From contig CP030158.1 of the NCBI GenBank assembly GCA_003285105.1, forward strand, positions 1,287,447 through 1,351,446: 64,000 bases of DNA, given 5' to 3'. This document shows positions 1 to 11,331 of this stretch, piece after piece. Position 1 is the first letter of the stretch. Every line of letters begins with the position of its first letter. The notes beneath the pieces were generated by a model, which did not search any database, was not told the DNA's origin, and saw only the letters and a program-made list of their open reading frames with translations. The position numbers and the translations under genes are program-made. The DNA is from Roseithermus sacchariphilus. GTDB lineage: Bacteria; Bacteroidota; Rhodothermia; Rhodothermales; MEBIC09517.

Positions 1-1
1 T

Positions 2-742
2 GAACCCGACCTGGCCGATCGCCTGGCCGAGCAGGCCCGGTCGCGTGGGATCATGCTGCATCTGGAGACGAGCGTGACGGCCATCGAGCCGGGGCGGGAG
101 GGGTTCGTGGCCTGTGCCGAGACGCGTTCCGGCAAGACGCTACGGGTGGAGGCCGACGTGATCGTGCATGGCGCCGGGCGTGTGCCGAACGTGTCCCGGC
201 TCCACCTCGACGCCGCCGGGGTGGCCTACACGGAGCGGGGGGTGTCCGTCAACGCGTATCTCCAGAGTGTGAGCGCGCCCCACGTCTATGCCGCCGGAGA
301 TTGTGCCGACACCCCGGGGCTGCCGCTCACCCCGGTCGGAGGGCGGGAATCCCGGGTGGCTGCCGAAAACCTCCTTCACGGCAATCGGCAGACGGTGGAC
401 TACACCGGTACGCCGACGGTGGCCTTCACCGACCCGCCGCTGGCCTCCGTCGGCCTGACCGAGGCCGAGTCGCGCAGGGCCGGGCTGGAGATCGAGGTGA
501 AAGCCGGGGACATGAGCGGATGGTTCGCCCACCGGCGTTTGCGTGAGGAGGCCGCGGCCTACAAAGTGCTGATCGAGCGTGACACCGATCGGATCGTCGG
601 CGCACATCTGCTGGGAACCGGGGCGGAGGATGTCATCAACCTCTTCGGGCTCGCCATGCGCCAGGGCCTGAAGGCCGAGGCCCTCCGGCAGATGATCTAC
701 GCCTACCCGACGGCCGGATCGAACATCCCCTATCTGCTCTGA
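2..742 (+). CDS. FAD-dependent pyridine nucleotide-disulfide oxidoreductase, C-terminal part (5' end outside window)
   Basis: The reading frame is open from base 2, so the gene begins upstream and only the C-terminal ~246 residues are seen. The end of the NAD domain is recognisable (GAGRVPN), followed by the FAD-binding motif AAGDCAD and the C-terminal dimerisation domain, as in glutathione reductase, mercuric reductase and dihydrolipoamide dehydrogenase. The usual C-terminal His-Pro-Thr-x-x-Glu active-site motif of disulfide-reducing members reads YPTAGS here, so the catalytic His/Glu pair is missing. The redox-active CxxxxC would lie before the window. The substrate therefore cannot be assigned; a quinone- or NAD(P)H-oxidising role is possible. 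It is convergent with the next gene and the two stops overlap by 13 bp. Confidence 0.85.
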   Translation, partial: EPDLADRLAEQARSRGIMLHLETSVTAIEPGREGFVACAETRSGKTLRVEADVIVHGAGRVPNVSRLHLDAAGVAYTERGVSVNAYLQSVSAPHVYAAGDCADTPGLPLTPVGGRESRVAAENLLHGNRQTVDYTGTPTVAFTDPPLASVGLTEAESRRAGLEIEVKAGDMSGWFAHRRLREEAAAYKVLIERDTDRIVGAHLLGTGAEDVINLFGLAMRQGLKAEALRQMIYAYPTAGSNIPYLL

Positions 743-1992
743 AGCGGGTCGGAGGGGCGTGGCCGGGTGGCAGGGGCCGGAAGGGCGAACTGCGCCACCC
801 CGTAGGCTCCGGACGTCCGCCAGTCGGGTTCGGCGCCGGCATCCATGCGGGCGATCGTCGCGGCATCGAGGCCGACGAGCGTGTCGCTCTTGAGCGTCCG
901 CAGCAGCAAGAGCGGCGCGGGGAACCCCCGCACGGCCTCGGCCAGCGGGACGCCGGGCGGCCAGAGGGCGTCGTTCGAGGCGCGGCGGTAGTTGGCATCG
1001 CCCTTGGACACGACCAGCCGGGCGTGGCGGAAGGGCTCGTGCAAGCGCGGCGGCAGCTCCCACAACCGCCCCGCGGTGTTCCAGAAGAAATCCGGCACGA
1101 TGCGGAGCCGCCCGGCGTCGAGGTACCCGCGCAGCCGTGCGGCCAGCGCCGCCGCTTCGCCGCCTCGCCGCGTCATGGCGTCCAGCAGCGTGTGGATGTC
1201 GGCGACGAGGACGTCGCTCACGAGCACCGGCAGCATCTTGACGTGCAGCGTGACGGTGCGGGCGAGGCCGGCGCCCAGCAGCAGGTCGACCAGGGCATAG
1301 TCGAGGGCCTGTTCGGTGCCCGCGTTGTCCATGAGGATGTGGACGGCACCGGGCTCCGTGCCGAGGAGGTGGCTGACGGCCTGCGAGAGGTCGTTGGCCA
1401 GCAGGTGCTCGTCTCCCGCCTCGGTGCCCAGCGCCGCCGTCTGGGTCAGGCTCAGGTCGATGCGGTTCCCCCAGAGGGTGGCCAGCAGCCGTCCGGTCAG
1501 GCGCGCCTCGATCGGGGCCTCGTCCCCGGTGCGTGCCAGCGTCGAGCCCAGCACCTCCCAGAGCGCCTCCGAGGTCACCTCCTCCTGTTTGACCGGGGCA
1601 AAGGGATCCCGGAGCGTGGATTCGTAGCGCACGGCGTCGACCATGAGGCGGTAGACCAGGAACTCGCAGAACAGCCACTCGGAGCCGAGCCAGGTTTCTC
1701 CTTCGAAGGCCCGGAACCGCGCGGCCCACAGGTCGTGGTCGGGCGCCGGCGCGGCGAAGAGCCGCAGGGGTGCATTCGTCACGACCTCGTCGTGGAGGCG
1801 GCGGAGGGCATCCTGCACGGAAGGCGGGTAGTCGGGGTTGCGGGCAAGGGTATCCCGGATGATGCCGGGCACGCGCACGGCCATCGAGTGGTGGGCGAAG
1901 GCGTTGCTGCCGTCGGTGCGGAGGGCCGGGGGGCGCTGCCCCGCCGGTGGGGCTGCGTCGGCGCTTTCCGCCGTGGATTCGGGGATGGTCAT
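730..1992 (-). CDS. DUF89 / ARMT1-like damage-control phosphatase family protein
   Basis: A 420-residue soluble protein. It carries the DUF89 signatures: LWGNRIDLS near the middle, MDNAGTE (the metal-binding Asp-Asn region) and SKGDANYRR towards the C-terminus. Characterised members of this family are metal-dependent phosphatases acting on phosphorylated metabolites or damaged sugar phosphates, and the human relative ARMT1 is one of them. The substrate here is unknown. The length fits the ARMT1-like subgroup. The gene stands alone, reads leftward, and diverges from the arabinan locus across a 345-bp gap. The start is the first ATG of the frame, and the N-terminal ~25 residues are low-complexity. 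Confidence 0.85.
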   Translation of the reverse strand: MTIPESTAESADAAPPAGQRPPALRTDGSNAFAHHSMAVRVPGIIRDTLARNPDYPPSVQDALRRLHDEVVTNAPLRLFAAPAPDHDLWAARFRAFEGETWLGSEWLFCEFLVYRLMVDAVRYESTLRDPFAPVKQEEVTSEALWEVLGSTLARTGDEAPIEARLTGRLLATLWGNRIDLSLTQTAALGTEAGDEHLLANDLSQAVSHLLGTEPGAVHILMDNAGTEQALDYALVDLLLGAGLARTVTLHVKMLPVLVSDVLVADIHTLLDAMTRRGGEAAALAARLRGYLDAGRLRIVPDFFWNTAGRLWELPPRLHEPFRHARLVVSKGDANYRRASNDALWPPGVPLAEAVRGFPAPLLLLRTLKSDTLVGLDAATIARMDAGAEPDWRTSGAYGVAQFALPAPATRPRPSDPLQSR

Positions 1993-2198
1993 GGATCAGG
2001 GGGGAGGGAGGAGCGGACGGCGAAGGGGCTGAGACGGCTCCCGGCGGGGCGCCGTTCCGGGGGGCAGACCGGGACGCGCCGTGGCCTCAGCGCAGGAGGG
2101 CCCCCTTTTCGCTTCTGCCGCTGCAGGAGGCCCGAGCGGATCCGCCCCTGATCCATCAAACAAGCCCGGGTCAGAGTCATGCGGGTTGAATGAGGTTT

Positions 2199-2212
2199 CG
2201 AAACGTTTAAAT
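2199..2212 (+). promoter_or_regulatory. putative LacI-family operator upstream of GH51 arabinofuranosidase
   Basis: The sequence CGAAACGTTTAAAT contains the 8-bp palindrome AAACGTTT with the central CG typical of LacI-family operators. A 13-bp stretch differs at one base from a site in front of the isomerase operon at 9687. The LacI-type gene at 8526 lies between the two controlled units, which makes it the obvious candidate binder (inference). Confidence 0.6.
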
Positions 2213-2217
2213 TTATT

Positions 2218-2234
2218 TTTGTGTGTTTCACAAA
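2218..2234. promoter_or_regulatory. inverted repeat overlapping the GH51 promoter (possible Crp-like site)
   Basis: TTTGTG and CACAAA form a perfect 6-bp inverted repeat with a 5-bp spacer, covering the -33 element and part of the spacer. The geometry loosely recalls Crp/Fnr-type operators, but no such regulator is in the window. Confidence 0.35.
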
Positions 2235-2248
2235 CATCGTTATATTTG
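2218..2248 (+). promoter_or_regulatory. Bacteroidota-type promoter of the arabinan hydrolase group
   Basis: A -33 element TTTG (2218-2221) is followed by exactly 19 bp and a -7 element TATATTTG (2241-2248). This matches the Bacteroidota consensus TTTG-N19-TAnnTTTG. The start codon lies 90 bp downstream. Confidence 0.65.
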
Positions 2249-2337
2249 CGGCGTGATCGCGGTTCCGCCGTGCATGAACCGTTTCTTGCCGGCTCCACCG
2301 GCGGCCGTCACCCTCTTCCATCCAGACCTCCTCTGCC

Positions 2338-3891
2338 ATGTTGTTTCGTACCGCCTGCCTGCTCCTGCTCGCGGCGGCCCTGCTCGGGGGGGCCGCTCCG
2401 ACGTCGGCCCCGGCCCAGCCGGCCCCGCAGTCCCTCGTGATCAACGCCGACCAGGGGGAGATTACCATCAGCCGCCACATCTACGGCCACTTCGCCGAGC
2501 ACCTGGGCCGGGGCATCTATGACGGCCTCTGGATCAAGGATGAATCCGGGCATTATCGCATCCGCGAGGACATCGTCGAGGCGCTGCGCCGCATTCAGAT
2601 CCCCAACCTCCGCTGGCCCGGCGGCTGTTTCGCCGACTACTACCACTGGCGCGACGGTATCGGGCCCGTCGAGGACCGGCCTGCCATCGTCAACACCCTC
2701 TGGGGCGGCGTCACCGAGGATAACAGCATCGGCACCCACGAGTTCATGGAACTCGTCGAGGCGCTGGATACCGAGGCCATCGTCGTGGGCAACGTCGGCA
2801 GCGGCACAGTCGAAGAGATGGCCAGGTGGTGGGAGTACATCAACTTCCCGGGCGTCAGCCCGATGGCGGACCTGCGGCGTGAGAACGGGCGAGAGGAGCC
2901 GTGGAACGTCCGCTTCTGGGGCGTCGGCAACGAGAGCTGGGGCTGCGGCGGCAACATGACGCCGGAGTACTATGCGGACCTCTACAAGCGCTTCGCCACG
3001 TTTCTCCATGCCTATGGCGACACCCGGCCCTTCCGCATCGCCGCCGGGGCGGCGGGCGACGACTACCGCTGGACGGAGGTGCTGATGCGCGAGGCGGGGC
3101 ACATGATGGAGGGGATCGATCTGCATCACTACACGATCACGGGCACGTGGGCCCGGAAGGGCAGCGCGACGGACTTCACCGAGGCCGAGTGGTTCGAACT
3201 CATGCAGAAAGCGCTCTGGGTGGATGAGCTTCTCGAGCGGCATTCGGCCATCATGGACCGCTACGACCCGGAGAAGCGCGTGGCCCTCATCGTCGGGGAG
3301 TGGGGCACGTGGCACGAGCAGGAGCCCGGCAGCACGCCTGGCTTCCTTTATCAGCAGAACACCCTCCGTGACGCCCTTGTCGCCGCCATCCACCTGAACA
3401 TCTTCAACAACCGGGCCGACCGCGTGCGCATGGCGAACATCGCGCAGACGGTGAACGTCCTCCAGGCGATGATCCTCACCCGGGGCGATCAGATGATCCT
3501 GACGCCCACCTACCACGTCTTCGACTTCTACACCGTCCATCACGATGCCACGCTGCTGCCCATCTCGCTCGATGCCGGCACCTACACCTACGAGGGCGAG
3601 AGCATCCCGGCGGTGACGGCCTCGGCTTCCCGCAACGACCAGGGCACCATCCACCTGACCCTTTCCAACCTCGACCCGAACCAGCCTCGCACCATCGACA
3701 CCGAGATCCGCGGCGCTGCGCCGTCGCGCGTCAGCGGGCGCATCCTCACCGCCGACTCCATCACCGCACACAACACGTTCGAGACCCCCGACGCCGTGGC
3801 CCCGGCTCCATTCGAGGGCGCACGGCTTCAGGGAAACCGGCTCACGATCACGCTCCCGCCCCGTTCCCTCGTAGTGCTGGCGCTCGAATAA
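2338..3891 (+). CDS. exported alpha-L-arabinofuranosidase, GH51
   Basis: A 517-residue enzyme that removes terminal alpha-L-arabinofuranosyl units from arabinan or arabinoxylan. Residues 1-27 are a signal peptide (hydrophobic core [10 protein letters not shown], cleavage near APAQ). The GH51 (beta/alpha)8 barrel shows the acid/base Glu199 in [11 protein letters not shown] and the nucleophile Glu321 in VGEWGTWHE, followed by the C-terminal beta-sandwich. The length is normal for GH51. It is the first gene of a rightward group with two esterases and a GH43 enzyme. The ATG directly precedes the signal peptide, and no strong Shine-Dalgarno is visible. The promoter and LacI-type operator upstream suggest induction by arabinose or arabinan breakdown products. 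Confidence 0.93.
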   Translation: MLFRTACLLLLAAALLGGAAPTSAPAQPAPQSLVINADQGEITISRHIYGHFAEHLGRGIYDGLWIKDESGHYRIREDIVEALRRIQIPNLRWPGGCFADYYHWRDGIGPVEDRPAIVNTLWGGVTEDNSIGTHEFMELVEALDTEAIVVGNVGSGTVEEMARWWEYINFPGVSPMADLRRENGREEPWNVRFWGVGNESWGCGGNMTPEYYADLYKRFATFLHAYGDTRPFRIAAGAAGDDYRWTEVLMREAGHMMEGIDLHHYTITGTWARKGSATDFTEAEWFELMQKALWVDELLERHSAIMDRYDPEKRVALIVGEWGTWHEQEPGSTPGFLYQQNTLRDALVAAIHLNIFNNRADRVRMANIAQTVNVLQAMILTRGDQMILTPTYHVFDFYTVHHDATLLPISLDAGTYTYEGESIPAVTASASRNDQGTIHLTLSNLDPNQPRTIDTEIRGAAPSRVSGRILTADSITAHNTFETPDAVAPAPFEGARLQGNRLTITLPPRSLVVLALE

Positions 3892-3921
3892 TGCATGCGT
3901 CCCCGTTCCTATAGGATTTAG

Positions 3922-4842
<921 letters not shown>

Positions 4843-5039
4843 TCCCGTCCAGGCGTCTCGAATCGAAAGGAAGTGAGAACGCCCACAACGCTGCGTACCG
4901 GCGGACGCGCCACACCGGGCGACGTCCTTGCTCGCAGACGCGGCGTTCGCAGTCGGCGTAGCGCCGCTGAACCCGGCCGCCATACGGCCTCCTCAACGTG
5001 AGTGCATATCACCTTAACGCTGACCTGTCTGACACAGCC

Positions 5040-6005
5040 ATGGACCGGATCAAAACGACCAAACTGGCCTCCTTGCTCGTCTTCGCTGCGTCCGTTTTCG
5101 CTGCACCGGCGCTGGCGCAGGATGGGACGATCTATCCGCTCGAAAACCCCGCTGAGCCGAACGCCATTCCGCTTGGCACCGGCGGTGTCGAGGGCCAGAC
5201 TGCGCCCGAAACCTGGTTCCGGCAGTGGGGTGACCCGATGGCGCGGAACATCTCCACGGCAACCCTCACCCCTTTTCTACCCGAGCCGGACAAGGCGAAT
5301 GGCGCGGCCGTTATCGTGGCGCCCGGCGGCGGTTTCCGGTGGCTGTCGATGGGCAACGAGGGCTGGGAAGTCGCGGAGGCGCTCACGGAGCAGGGTATCG
5401 CCGCCTTCGTGCTCAAGTACCGTCTGCATCCGACCCCGGAGTCGCTCGACGACTTCAGGGACTCGATGAGGCGTACCTTCGCCGCCGCAGGCGACACGAC
5501 CGCCGCGCCGCGTAGCGAGGCTCCGCCGAGCCAGACGCCGCCGAGCCGTCCGCGCTGGGACCTCTCCAACCAGCTCGAGGATGCCGAGGCCGCCTATGCC
5601 TTGATCGTCGAGCGAGCCGATGAATGGGGGGTCGATACCAGCCGGGTGGGCATGATCGGCTTCTCGGCCGGTGCCGGGCTCACGATGCATGCCACGCTCA
5701 ACTCCGAAACCATGGATCTGGCCTTCATCGGCCTGATCTATGGCGGCATGGACCCGGTCGAGGTGCCTGAGGACGCTCCACCGATGTTCAACGTCATCGC
5801 CGCTGACGATTTTCTCTTCCGTGGTCAATTCGGCGTGATCGAGTCGTGGTTCGAAGCGGGCCGGCCGGTCGAGTTCCATCTCTACCAGAACGGCGGCCAC
5901 GGTTTCGGTCTCGGGAATCCGGGCCGCACCAGCAACCGCTGGTTCGATGCCTTCATACACTGGCTGGATGTGAACGGCTTCCTCACCGCCGAGCCGGGAG
6001 AGTGA
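5040..6005 (+). CDS. exported alpha/beta-hydrolase, acetyl-xylan-esterase-like
   Basis: 321 residues from the ATG that directly precedes a good signal peptide (MDRIKTTK, core LASLLVFAA, cleavage after APALAQ). An in-frame ATG 42 bp earlier would place the signal peptide internally and was not chosen. Motifs are APGGGFRWLS (oxyanion region), GFSAGAG (Ser209), AADD (Asp256 or Asp257) and GGHGFG (His287). This is the pattern of carbohydrate acetyl esterases often annotated as endo-1,4-beta-xylanase or alpha/beta-hydrolase in polysaccharide loci. A Pro/Ser-rich insert sits around residues 155-172. Its role is probably deacetylation of hemicellulose or pectin (inference from family and context). 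Confidence 0.8.
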   Translation: MDRIKTTKLASLLVFAASVFAAPALAQDGTIYPLENPAEPNAIPLGTGGVEGQTAPETWFRQWGDPMARNISTATLTPFLPEPDKANGAAVIVAPGGGFRWLSMGNEGWEVAEALTEQGIAAFVLKYRLHPTPESLDDFRDSMRRTFAAAGDTTAAPRSEAPPSQTPPSRPRWDLSNQLEDAEAAYALIVERADEWGVDTSRVGMIGFSAGAGLTMHATLNSETMDLAFIGLIYGGMDPVEVPEDAPPMFNVIAADDFLFRGQFGVIESWFEAGRPVEFHLYQNGGHGFGLGNPGRTSNRWFDAFIHWLDVNGFLTAEPGE

Positions 6006-6214
6006 TCGTGATGGTCACCCCAGTGCCGCTCCCTCCCATTCTGCCCGAGCCGGTATTCGGGTGACTTTTCCCCCTGTTTTATCTGGCGATTTCGACAGGC
6101 CCTTCACCCTTCACGACTCAGCCCCCACTGTCTCGCACAGCCAGACTCGTTCGAGGCGTTTTCAGCTCGTCCGGCTCCGATGCTTCGACGGCCGGCGCGA
6201 CGCTCCGTGTTACG

Positions 6215-7768
6215 ATGCGACGAACCTCTCTGCTGCTGCTCGTCTCGGCCTTGCTCTTCGGCCTCACGCCGGACGATACCGCGAGCGCCCAGGTACGGAG
6301 CGCCGTCAACCCCATCATCTGGGCCGACGTCCCGGACCCTTCGGTGATCCGCGTGGACAGCGTCTACTACATGACGAGCACGACGATGCACATGAGCCCG
6401 GGTGTACCCATCATGAAATCGACTAACCTCGTCGACTGGGAGATGGCCGGCTATGCCTACGAGGTAATGGCGAACGCCGACGCGCTGAACATGCGGAACG
6501 GGCAAAACGCGTACGGCCGGGGTTCGTGGGCCAGCAGCATCCGGTACCACGAGGGCATGTTCTACATCGCCACGTTCTCGTACACGACCGGCGAGACGTA
6601 CGTCTTTACGACCGAGGACATCGAGAAGGGCCCATGGCACAAGGAATCGCTCGGCGGGCTTTACCACGACCCGTCGCTGTTCTTCGACGACGACGGATGC
6701 GTCTACCTCATCTATGGGGTCGGCGACATCCGGATCATTGAGCTGACGCCGGATGCCCGGGCCGTTAAGCGGGGCGGCATCAGCAGGGTCCTGATCCCGA
6801 ACACAGGCGGCATTGCGGGGGATCGGTTTTACGTGCCGGGCGAGGGGTCCCACCTCTACAAGGTCGACGGAAGGTACTACCTGTTCCTCATCGTGTGGCC
6901 CGCCGGCGGGATGCGGACGCAACTCGTCTACCGGGCCGACAGCCTCGACGGACCGTGGGAGGGCCGGATTGTACTGCAGGACGAAGGGATTGCGCAGGGC
7001 GGTATCGTCGAGACGCCGGAGGGTGACTGGTATGCCCTCCTGTTTGGCGACCGCGGCGCGGTCGGGCGGATCCCTTACCTCGTTCCCGTGGCCTGGGAGG
7101 ACGGGTGGCCGGTCTTCGGCGTCGAGGGGGAGGTCCCGGACACGCTCGACATTCCTACCGACGGGACCGGCGTCAGCGGCATCGTTGCCTCCGACGAGTT
7201 CGACGGAGACGACCTCGGGCTCGCCTGGCAGTGGAATCACAATCCCGTGGGCCGCCTCTGGTCGCTTTCCGAGCGGCCCGGTTACCTCCGGCTCACGACC
7301 GGCCGGACCGACCCGAGCTTTGTCGATACACGAAACACCCTGACGCAGCGGACCTTCGGCCCTGAGAGTGCGGTGAGCACGGCCCTCGACGTGGGCGGCA
7401 TGAACGACGGCGACGTCGCCGGTCTCGGGCTGCTGGCCGAGGACTACGGGTTCGTCGGGGTGAAGAAGGAAGATGGGACGACATCCATCGTCATGGTAAC
7501 CGCCGACGGGGGCGAGGCCGAGCGCGTCCCGCTCGAAGAGGACGTGGTGTACCTGCGGGCGGAGGCGGACTTCCGAAACCAGACGGACCGTGCCACCTTC
7601 TCTTACAGCCTTGACGGCGTCAGGTGGATCCCGGTCGGTGATACACTCCGGATGCGGTACACGCTGGACCACTTCATGGGCTACCGGTTCGCTCTGTTCA
7701 CCTACGCGACCGCGACGCCGGGCGGATGGGTCGACTTCGACTATTTTCGTTTTAGGAGGGTTGAATAG
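6215..7768 (+). CDS. exported GH43 beta-xylosidase / alpha-L-arabinofuranosidase
   Basis: 517 residues with a signal peptide (cleavage near ASAQ, residue 26). The N-terminal five-bladed beta-propeller carries the GH43 triad: Asp41 (VPDPSVI, base), Asp152 (YHDPSLF, pKa modulator) and Glu210 (VPGEGSH, acid). Residues ~325-517 form a C-terminal beta-sandwich of the kind found in GH43 xylosidase/arabinofuranosidase subfamilies. It is the fourth gene of the hydrolase group and would release xylose or arabinose from oligosaccharides. A 209-bp gap separates it from the preceding esterase, so it may have its own start of transcription. Confidence 0.88.
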   Translation: MRRTSLLLLVSALLFGLTPDDTASAQVRSAVNPIIWADVPDPSVIRVDSVYYMTSTTMHMSPGVPIMKSTNLVDWEMAGYAYEVMANADALNMRNGQNAYGRGSWASSIRYHEGMFYIATFSYTTGETYVFTTEDIEKGPWHKESLGGLYHDPSLFFDDDGCVYLIYGVGDIRIIELTPDARAVKRGGISRVLIPNTGGIAGDRFYVPGEGSHLYKVDGRYYLFLIVWPAGGMRTQLVYRADSLDGPWEGRIVLQDEGIAQGGIVETPEGDWYALLFGDRGAVGRIPYLVPVAWEDGWPVFGVEGEVPDTLDIPTDGTGVSGIVASDEFDGDDLGLAWQWNHNPVGRLWSLSERPGYLRLTTGRTDPSFVDTRNTLTQRTFGPESAVSTALDVGGMNDGDVAGLGLLAEDYGFVGVKKEDGTTSIVMVTADGGEAERVPLEEDVVYLRAEADFRNQTDRATFSYSLDGVRWIPVGDTLRMRYTLDHFMGYRFALFTYATATPGGWVDFDYFRFRRVE

Positions 7769-7822
7769 CTCGATTGTGGCGTTTCAGAAATAATTGAAAT
7801 AAGCGACGCGACTTCGGCTCAC

Positions 7823-8218
7823 TTGACAAAAAATGCTTCGTCTCTCCTGCCTGCACATGCCCGTTCCGCGTCATTCACCACATGGAGCTTGAGCATGATG
7901 AGAACCAAGCTGCAAGCCGACGTGTCGTACCTGGACATTTCAATGCTTTACACCGAGGACGGCGTCGTCATCATCAACGTGCTGAACCGTCACCCTGACG
8001 AAGCCATCACAACGGATCTCGTGTCCCAGGAAGGCGTCTTTTGCGGCCGTTTCGAAGTGTATGAAGTGCCCGTTCCGGGTGTGAAGGCGCAGATCGGCTT
8101 TGGGCAGGAGTTGGTGAAAACGAAACAGAAGCCGGACGTCTCGGCCAGCGGAACCCGGTTTACCTACACCTTTCCTCCGCATTCCTTCACCATGCTGAAA
8201 GGCCGCATCCGGCGGTAG
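7823..8218 (+). pseudogene. orphan C-terminal fragment of a GH51 alpha-L-arabinofuranosidase
   Basis: The frame (TTG start 7823, in-frame ATGs at 7895 and 7898) encodes at most 131 residues. From about residue 30 it matches only the C-terminal beta-sandwich of GH51 enzymes: NVLNRHPDEAITTDL, YEVPVPGVKAQIGFG and the closing FPPHSFTMLKG. The catalytic barrel is absent, and no in-frame barrel sequence precedes it because GH43 ends 55 bp upstream. Its tail differs from that of the intact GH51 gene at 2338, so it derives from a different GH51 lineage. Base composition is less GC-rich than neighbours, consistent with a transferred and then truncated gene. It could still be translated as a free domain, but this is doubtful. 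Confidence 0.75.
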
Positions 8219-8525
8219 GGCCAGCGTCCGGCCCGATCCCGTCCGGCCCGGCGTAGCCGGCTCCACCGGCGGCCGTCACCCTCTTCCATCCAGGCCTCCT
8301 CTGCCATGTTGCGTACCGCCTGCCTGCTCCTGCTCGGGGCGGCCCTGTTCGGGGGGGCGCTCCGACGTCGGCCCCGGCGGCGCAGAGAACCGGCCCCGGC
8401 GGCGCGGAGTATCGAAGACCGGGCGGAGACGCTCCCCGAAGCGAGCATCCGGGCCGGCTCGCCCTTCGTGCCGGGACGGTTCCCTGCCTGCCGTTGCACA
8501 TTGCGCTCAGATCGAAGACAACCTC
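8219..8525. other. 307-bp gap before the LacI regulator
   Basis: Apart from the leader duplicate at 8256-8400, I see only GC-rich DNA. A promoter for the regulator is not obvious, and no copy of the GAARCGTTTAAAT operator is present. Confidence 0.5.
8256..8400 (+). repeat. decayed duplicate of the GH51 leader and signal-peptide start
   Basis: About 145 bp closely match 2288-2430, covering the GH51 5' leader, its ATG (here 8306) and the signal-peptide codons. The duplicate keeps [17 protein letters not shown] and then loses one base in the G-run (gggggggcgctcc against ggggggccgctcc), which shifts the frame. No GH51 barrel follows. It is a promoter-proximal relic of a second copy, not a gene. 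Confidence 0.85.
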
Positions 8526-9605
8526 GTGAGCAAGGTCACCATCCATGACGTAGCCGTCCGTGCGGGCGTGTCCATCGGCACCGTCTCGGCCGTCATCAAC
8601 CACAAAAGCACGGTGAGCAAAGGGACGCGCCAGAAGGTGCTGAAGGCCATCCGCGAGCTGAACTACCGCCCGAGTGCCGCCGCCCGCCGTCGCCTGCAAC
8701 CGGCCGAGGAGAAAAGCATCGGGCTGGTCATCAAGGAGGTCCACAACCCCTATTTCGCCGACATCATCATCGGCGTCCAGCAGACGGCCGCGGAAAAGGG
8801 GTACCACGTGCTCGTGGTCAGCTCCGAGCGCATCTACAAGCAGGAACAGGAACTCGTGGACCTGCTCGTGGCCAAGGACGTGGAGGGCGTCATCATCAAC
8901 CCGCTCTTCGACGAGCAGGCCGACCTCTCGCACCTCTTCGACATCAAGCGCCGCAACATCCCGCTCGTCCTCATCGAGAACGTGCGGGGCATTCAGGCCA
9001 GCATGGTGGACGTGGACAACGTGGACGCCGAGAAGGCCGCCGTGGAATACCTGATCGACCACGGCCACAAGCACATCGTGCATTTTGCCGGGCCGAAGTA
9101 CTCCATGCACAGCGACGAGCGGATCGAGGGGGTACGCAAGGCCTTCAGCGCCCACCGCCTCGTCATTGACGACGAGGACATCGTGCACGTGGGCGCCCGC
9201 CTGGAGGACGGCTACCGGGCCGGGCTGGCGTTCTTCCGCGACCGCGGGGAGGCCCGCCCGACGGCCGTGACCTGCTACAACGACCTGGTGGCCCTCGGGC
9301 TCATCCGGGCGCTGCGCGAGCTGGGCCTGCGCGTGCCGGAGGACGTCTCCGTGATCGGCTACGACGACATCGACATGGCCAGCTACGCCTCGGTGCCGCT
9401 GACCACCGTGCACGTGCCCAAGAAAACCATGGGGGCGCAGGCCGCCGAGATCCTGATCCGGCACATCGAGGCCCTCGATGCCGGCACCATCGAGAAGATC
9501 TGCCTGCCGGCCCGGCTGGTGGTCCGCGCTTCCACCCGCTCCCTGCATCCCGACGACGCCGGGGCCGTGCTCGGGGCGGGGCCGCCGTCCTCGGCCGCGT
9601 CCTGA
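8526..9605 (+). CDS. LacI-family transcriptional regulator of the arabinose/arabinan locus
   Basis: 359 residues from a GTG start, which places the helix-turn-helix at the very N-terminus (VTIHDVAVRAGVSIGTVSAVIN, with hinge NYRPSAAARR), as in all LacI proteins. Residues ~60-340 form the periplasmic-binding-protein-like effector domain (IGLVIKEVHNPYFADI, DGYRAGL, VIGYDDIDMASY). It is placed between the hydrolase group and the isomerase-kinase-epimerase operon. Two near-identical LacI-type sites lie in front of those units. The effector is probably L-arabinose or an arabinan oligosaccharide (inference). Bacteroidota more often use other regulator types for arabinose, so this is a local solution. 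The last ~20 residues are low-complexity. Confidence 0.88.
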   Translation: MSKVTIHDVAVRAGVSIGTVSAVINHKSTVSKGTRQKVLKAIRELNYRPSAAARRRLQPAEEKSIGLVIKEVHNPYFADIIIGVQQTAAEKGYHVLVVSSERIYKQEQELVDLLVAKDVEGVIINPLFDEQADLSHLFDIKRRNIPLVLIENVRGIQASMVDVDNVDAEKAAVEYLIDHGHKHIVHFAGPKYSMHSDERIEGVRKAFSAHRLVIDDEDIVHVGARLEDGYRAGLAFFRDRGEARPTAVTCYNDLVALGLIRALRELGLRVPEDVSVIGYDDIDMASYASVPLTTVHVPKKTMGAQAAEILIRHIEALDAGTIEKICLPARLVVRASTRSLHPDDAGAVLGAGPPSSAAS

Positions 9606-9685
9606 CGCGGGCCGCAAGGCCGGCCAGGACGCTCCGCCGCACCGAACCCGAATGATGGCTCCTGCATCGGCCGCTGCTTTTTCTC

Positions 9686-9721
9686 TGAAGCGTTTAAATA
9701 TTTTCAATCTTTCCGTATCCT
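9686..9721 (+). promoter_or_regulatory. putative LacI-type operator and promoter of the arabinose operon
   Basis: TGAAGCGTTTAAAT (9686-9699) shares 12 of 13 bases with the site at 2200-2212. A -35-like TTTAAA within it, 16-17 bp, and TATCCT (9716-9721) could be the promoter, which would place the operator directly over the -35 region. The start codon of the isomerase is 59 bp further on. Confidence 0.5.
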
Positions 9722-9780
9722 GACGGCGGCCGTCCGGCCTTCTGCCTACCCTTCTGTCCACCCTGACGAACCGATCGCTC

Positions 9781-11274
<1,494 letters not shown>

Positions 11275-11331
11275 CCCCGGGCGGTCCGGTGGGCCGCCGT
11301 CGTTTCGTTTCCACGCTGAGCCCCTGAACGC

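Larger units (their letters stand above)
1993..2337. other. 345-bp divergent intergenic region upstream of the GH51 gene
   Basis: The half next to DUF89 is GC-rich with nothing I recognise. The half next to the GH51 gene turns AT-rich from about 2190 and holds a LacI-type operator, a Bacteroidota-type promoter and an overlapping inverted repeat, each listed separately. Its last ~50 bases are duplicated near 8256. Confidence 0.7.

Noticed and set aside
8306-8548. 80-codon frame starting [17 protein letters not shown]
   Set aside because: It is the decayed duplicate of the GH51 signal peptide, frameshifted into Arg-rich nonsense.
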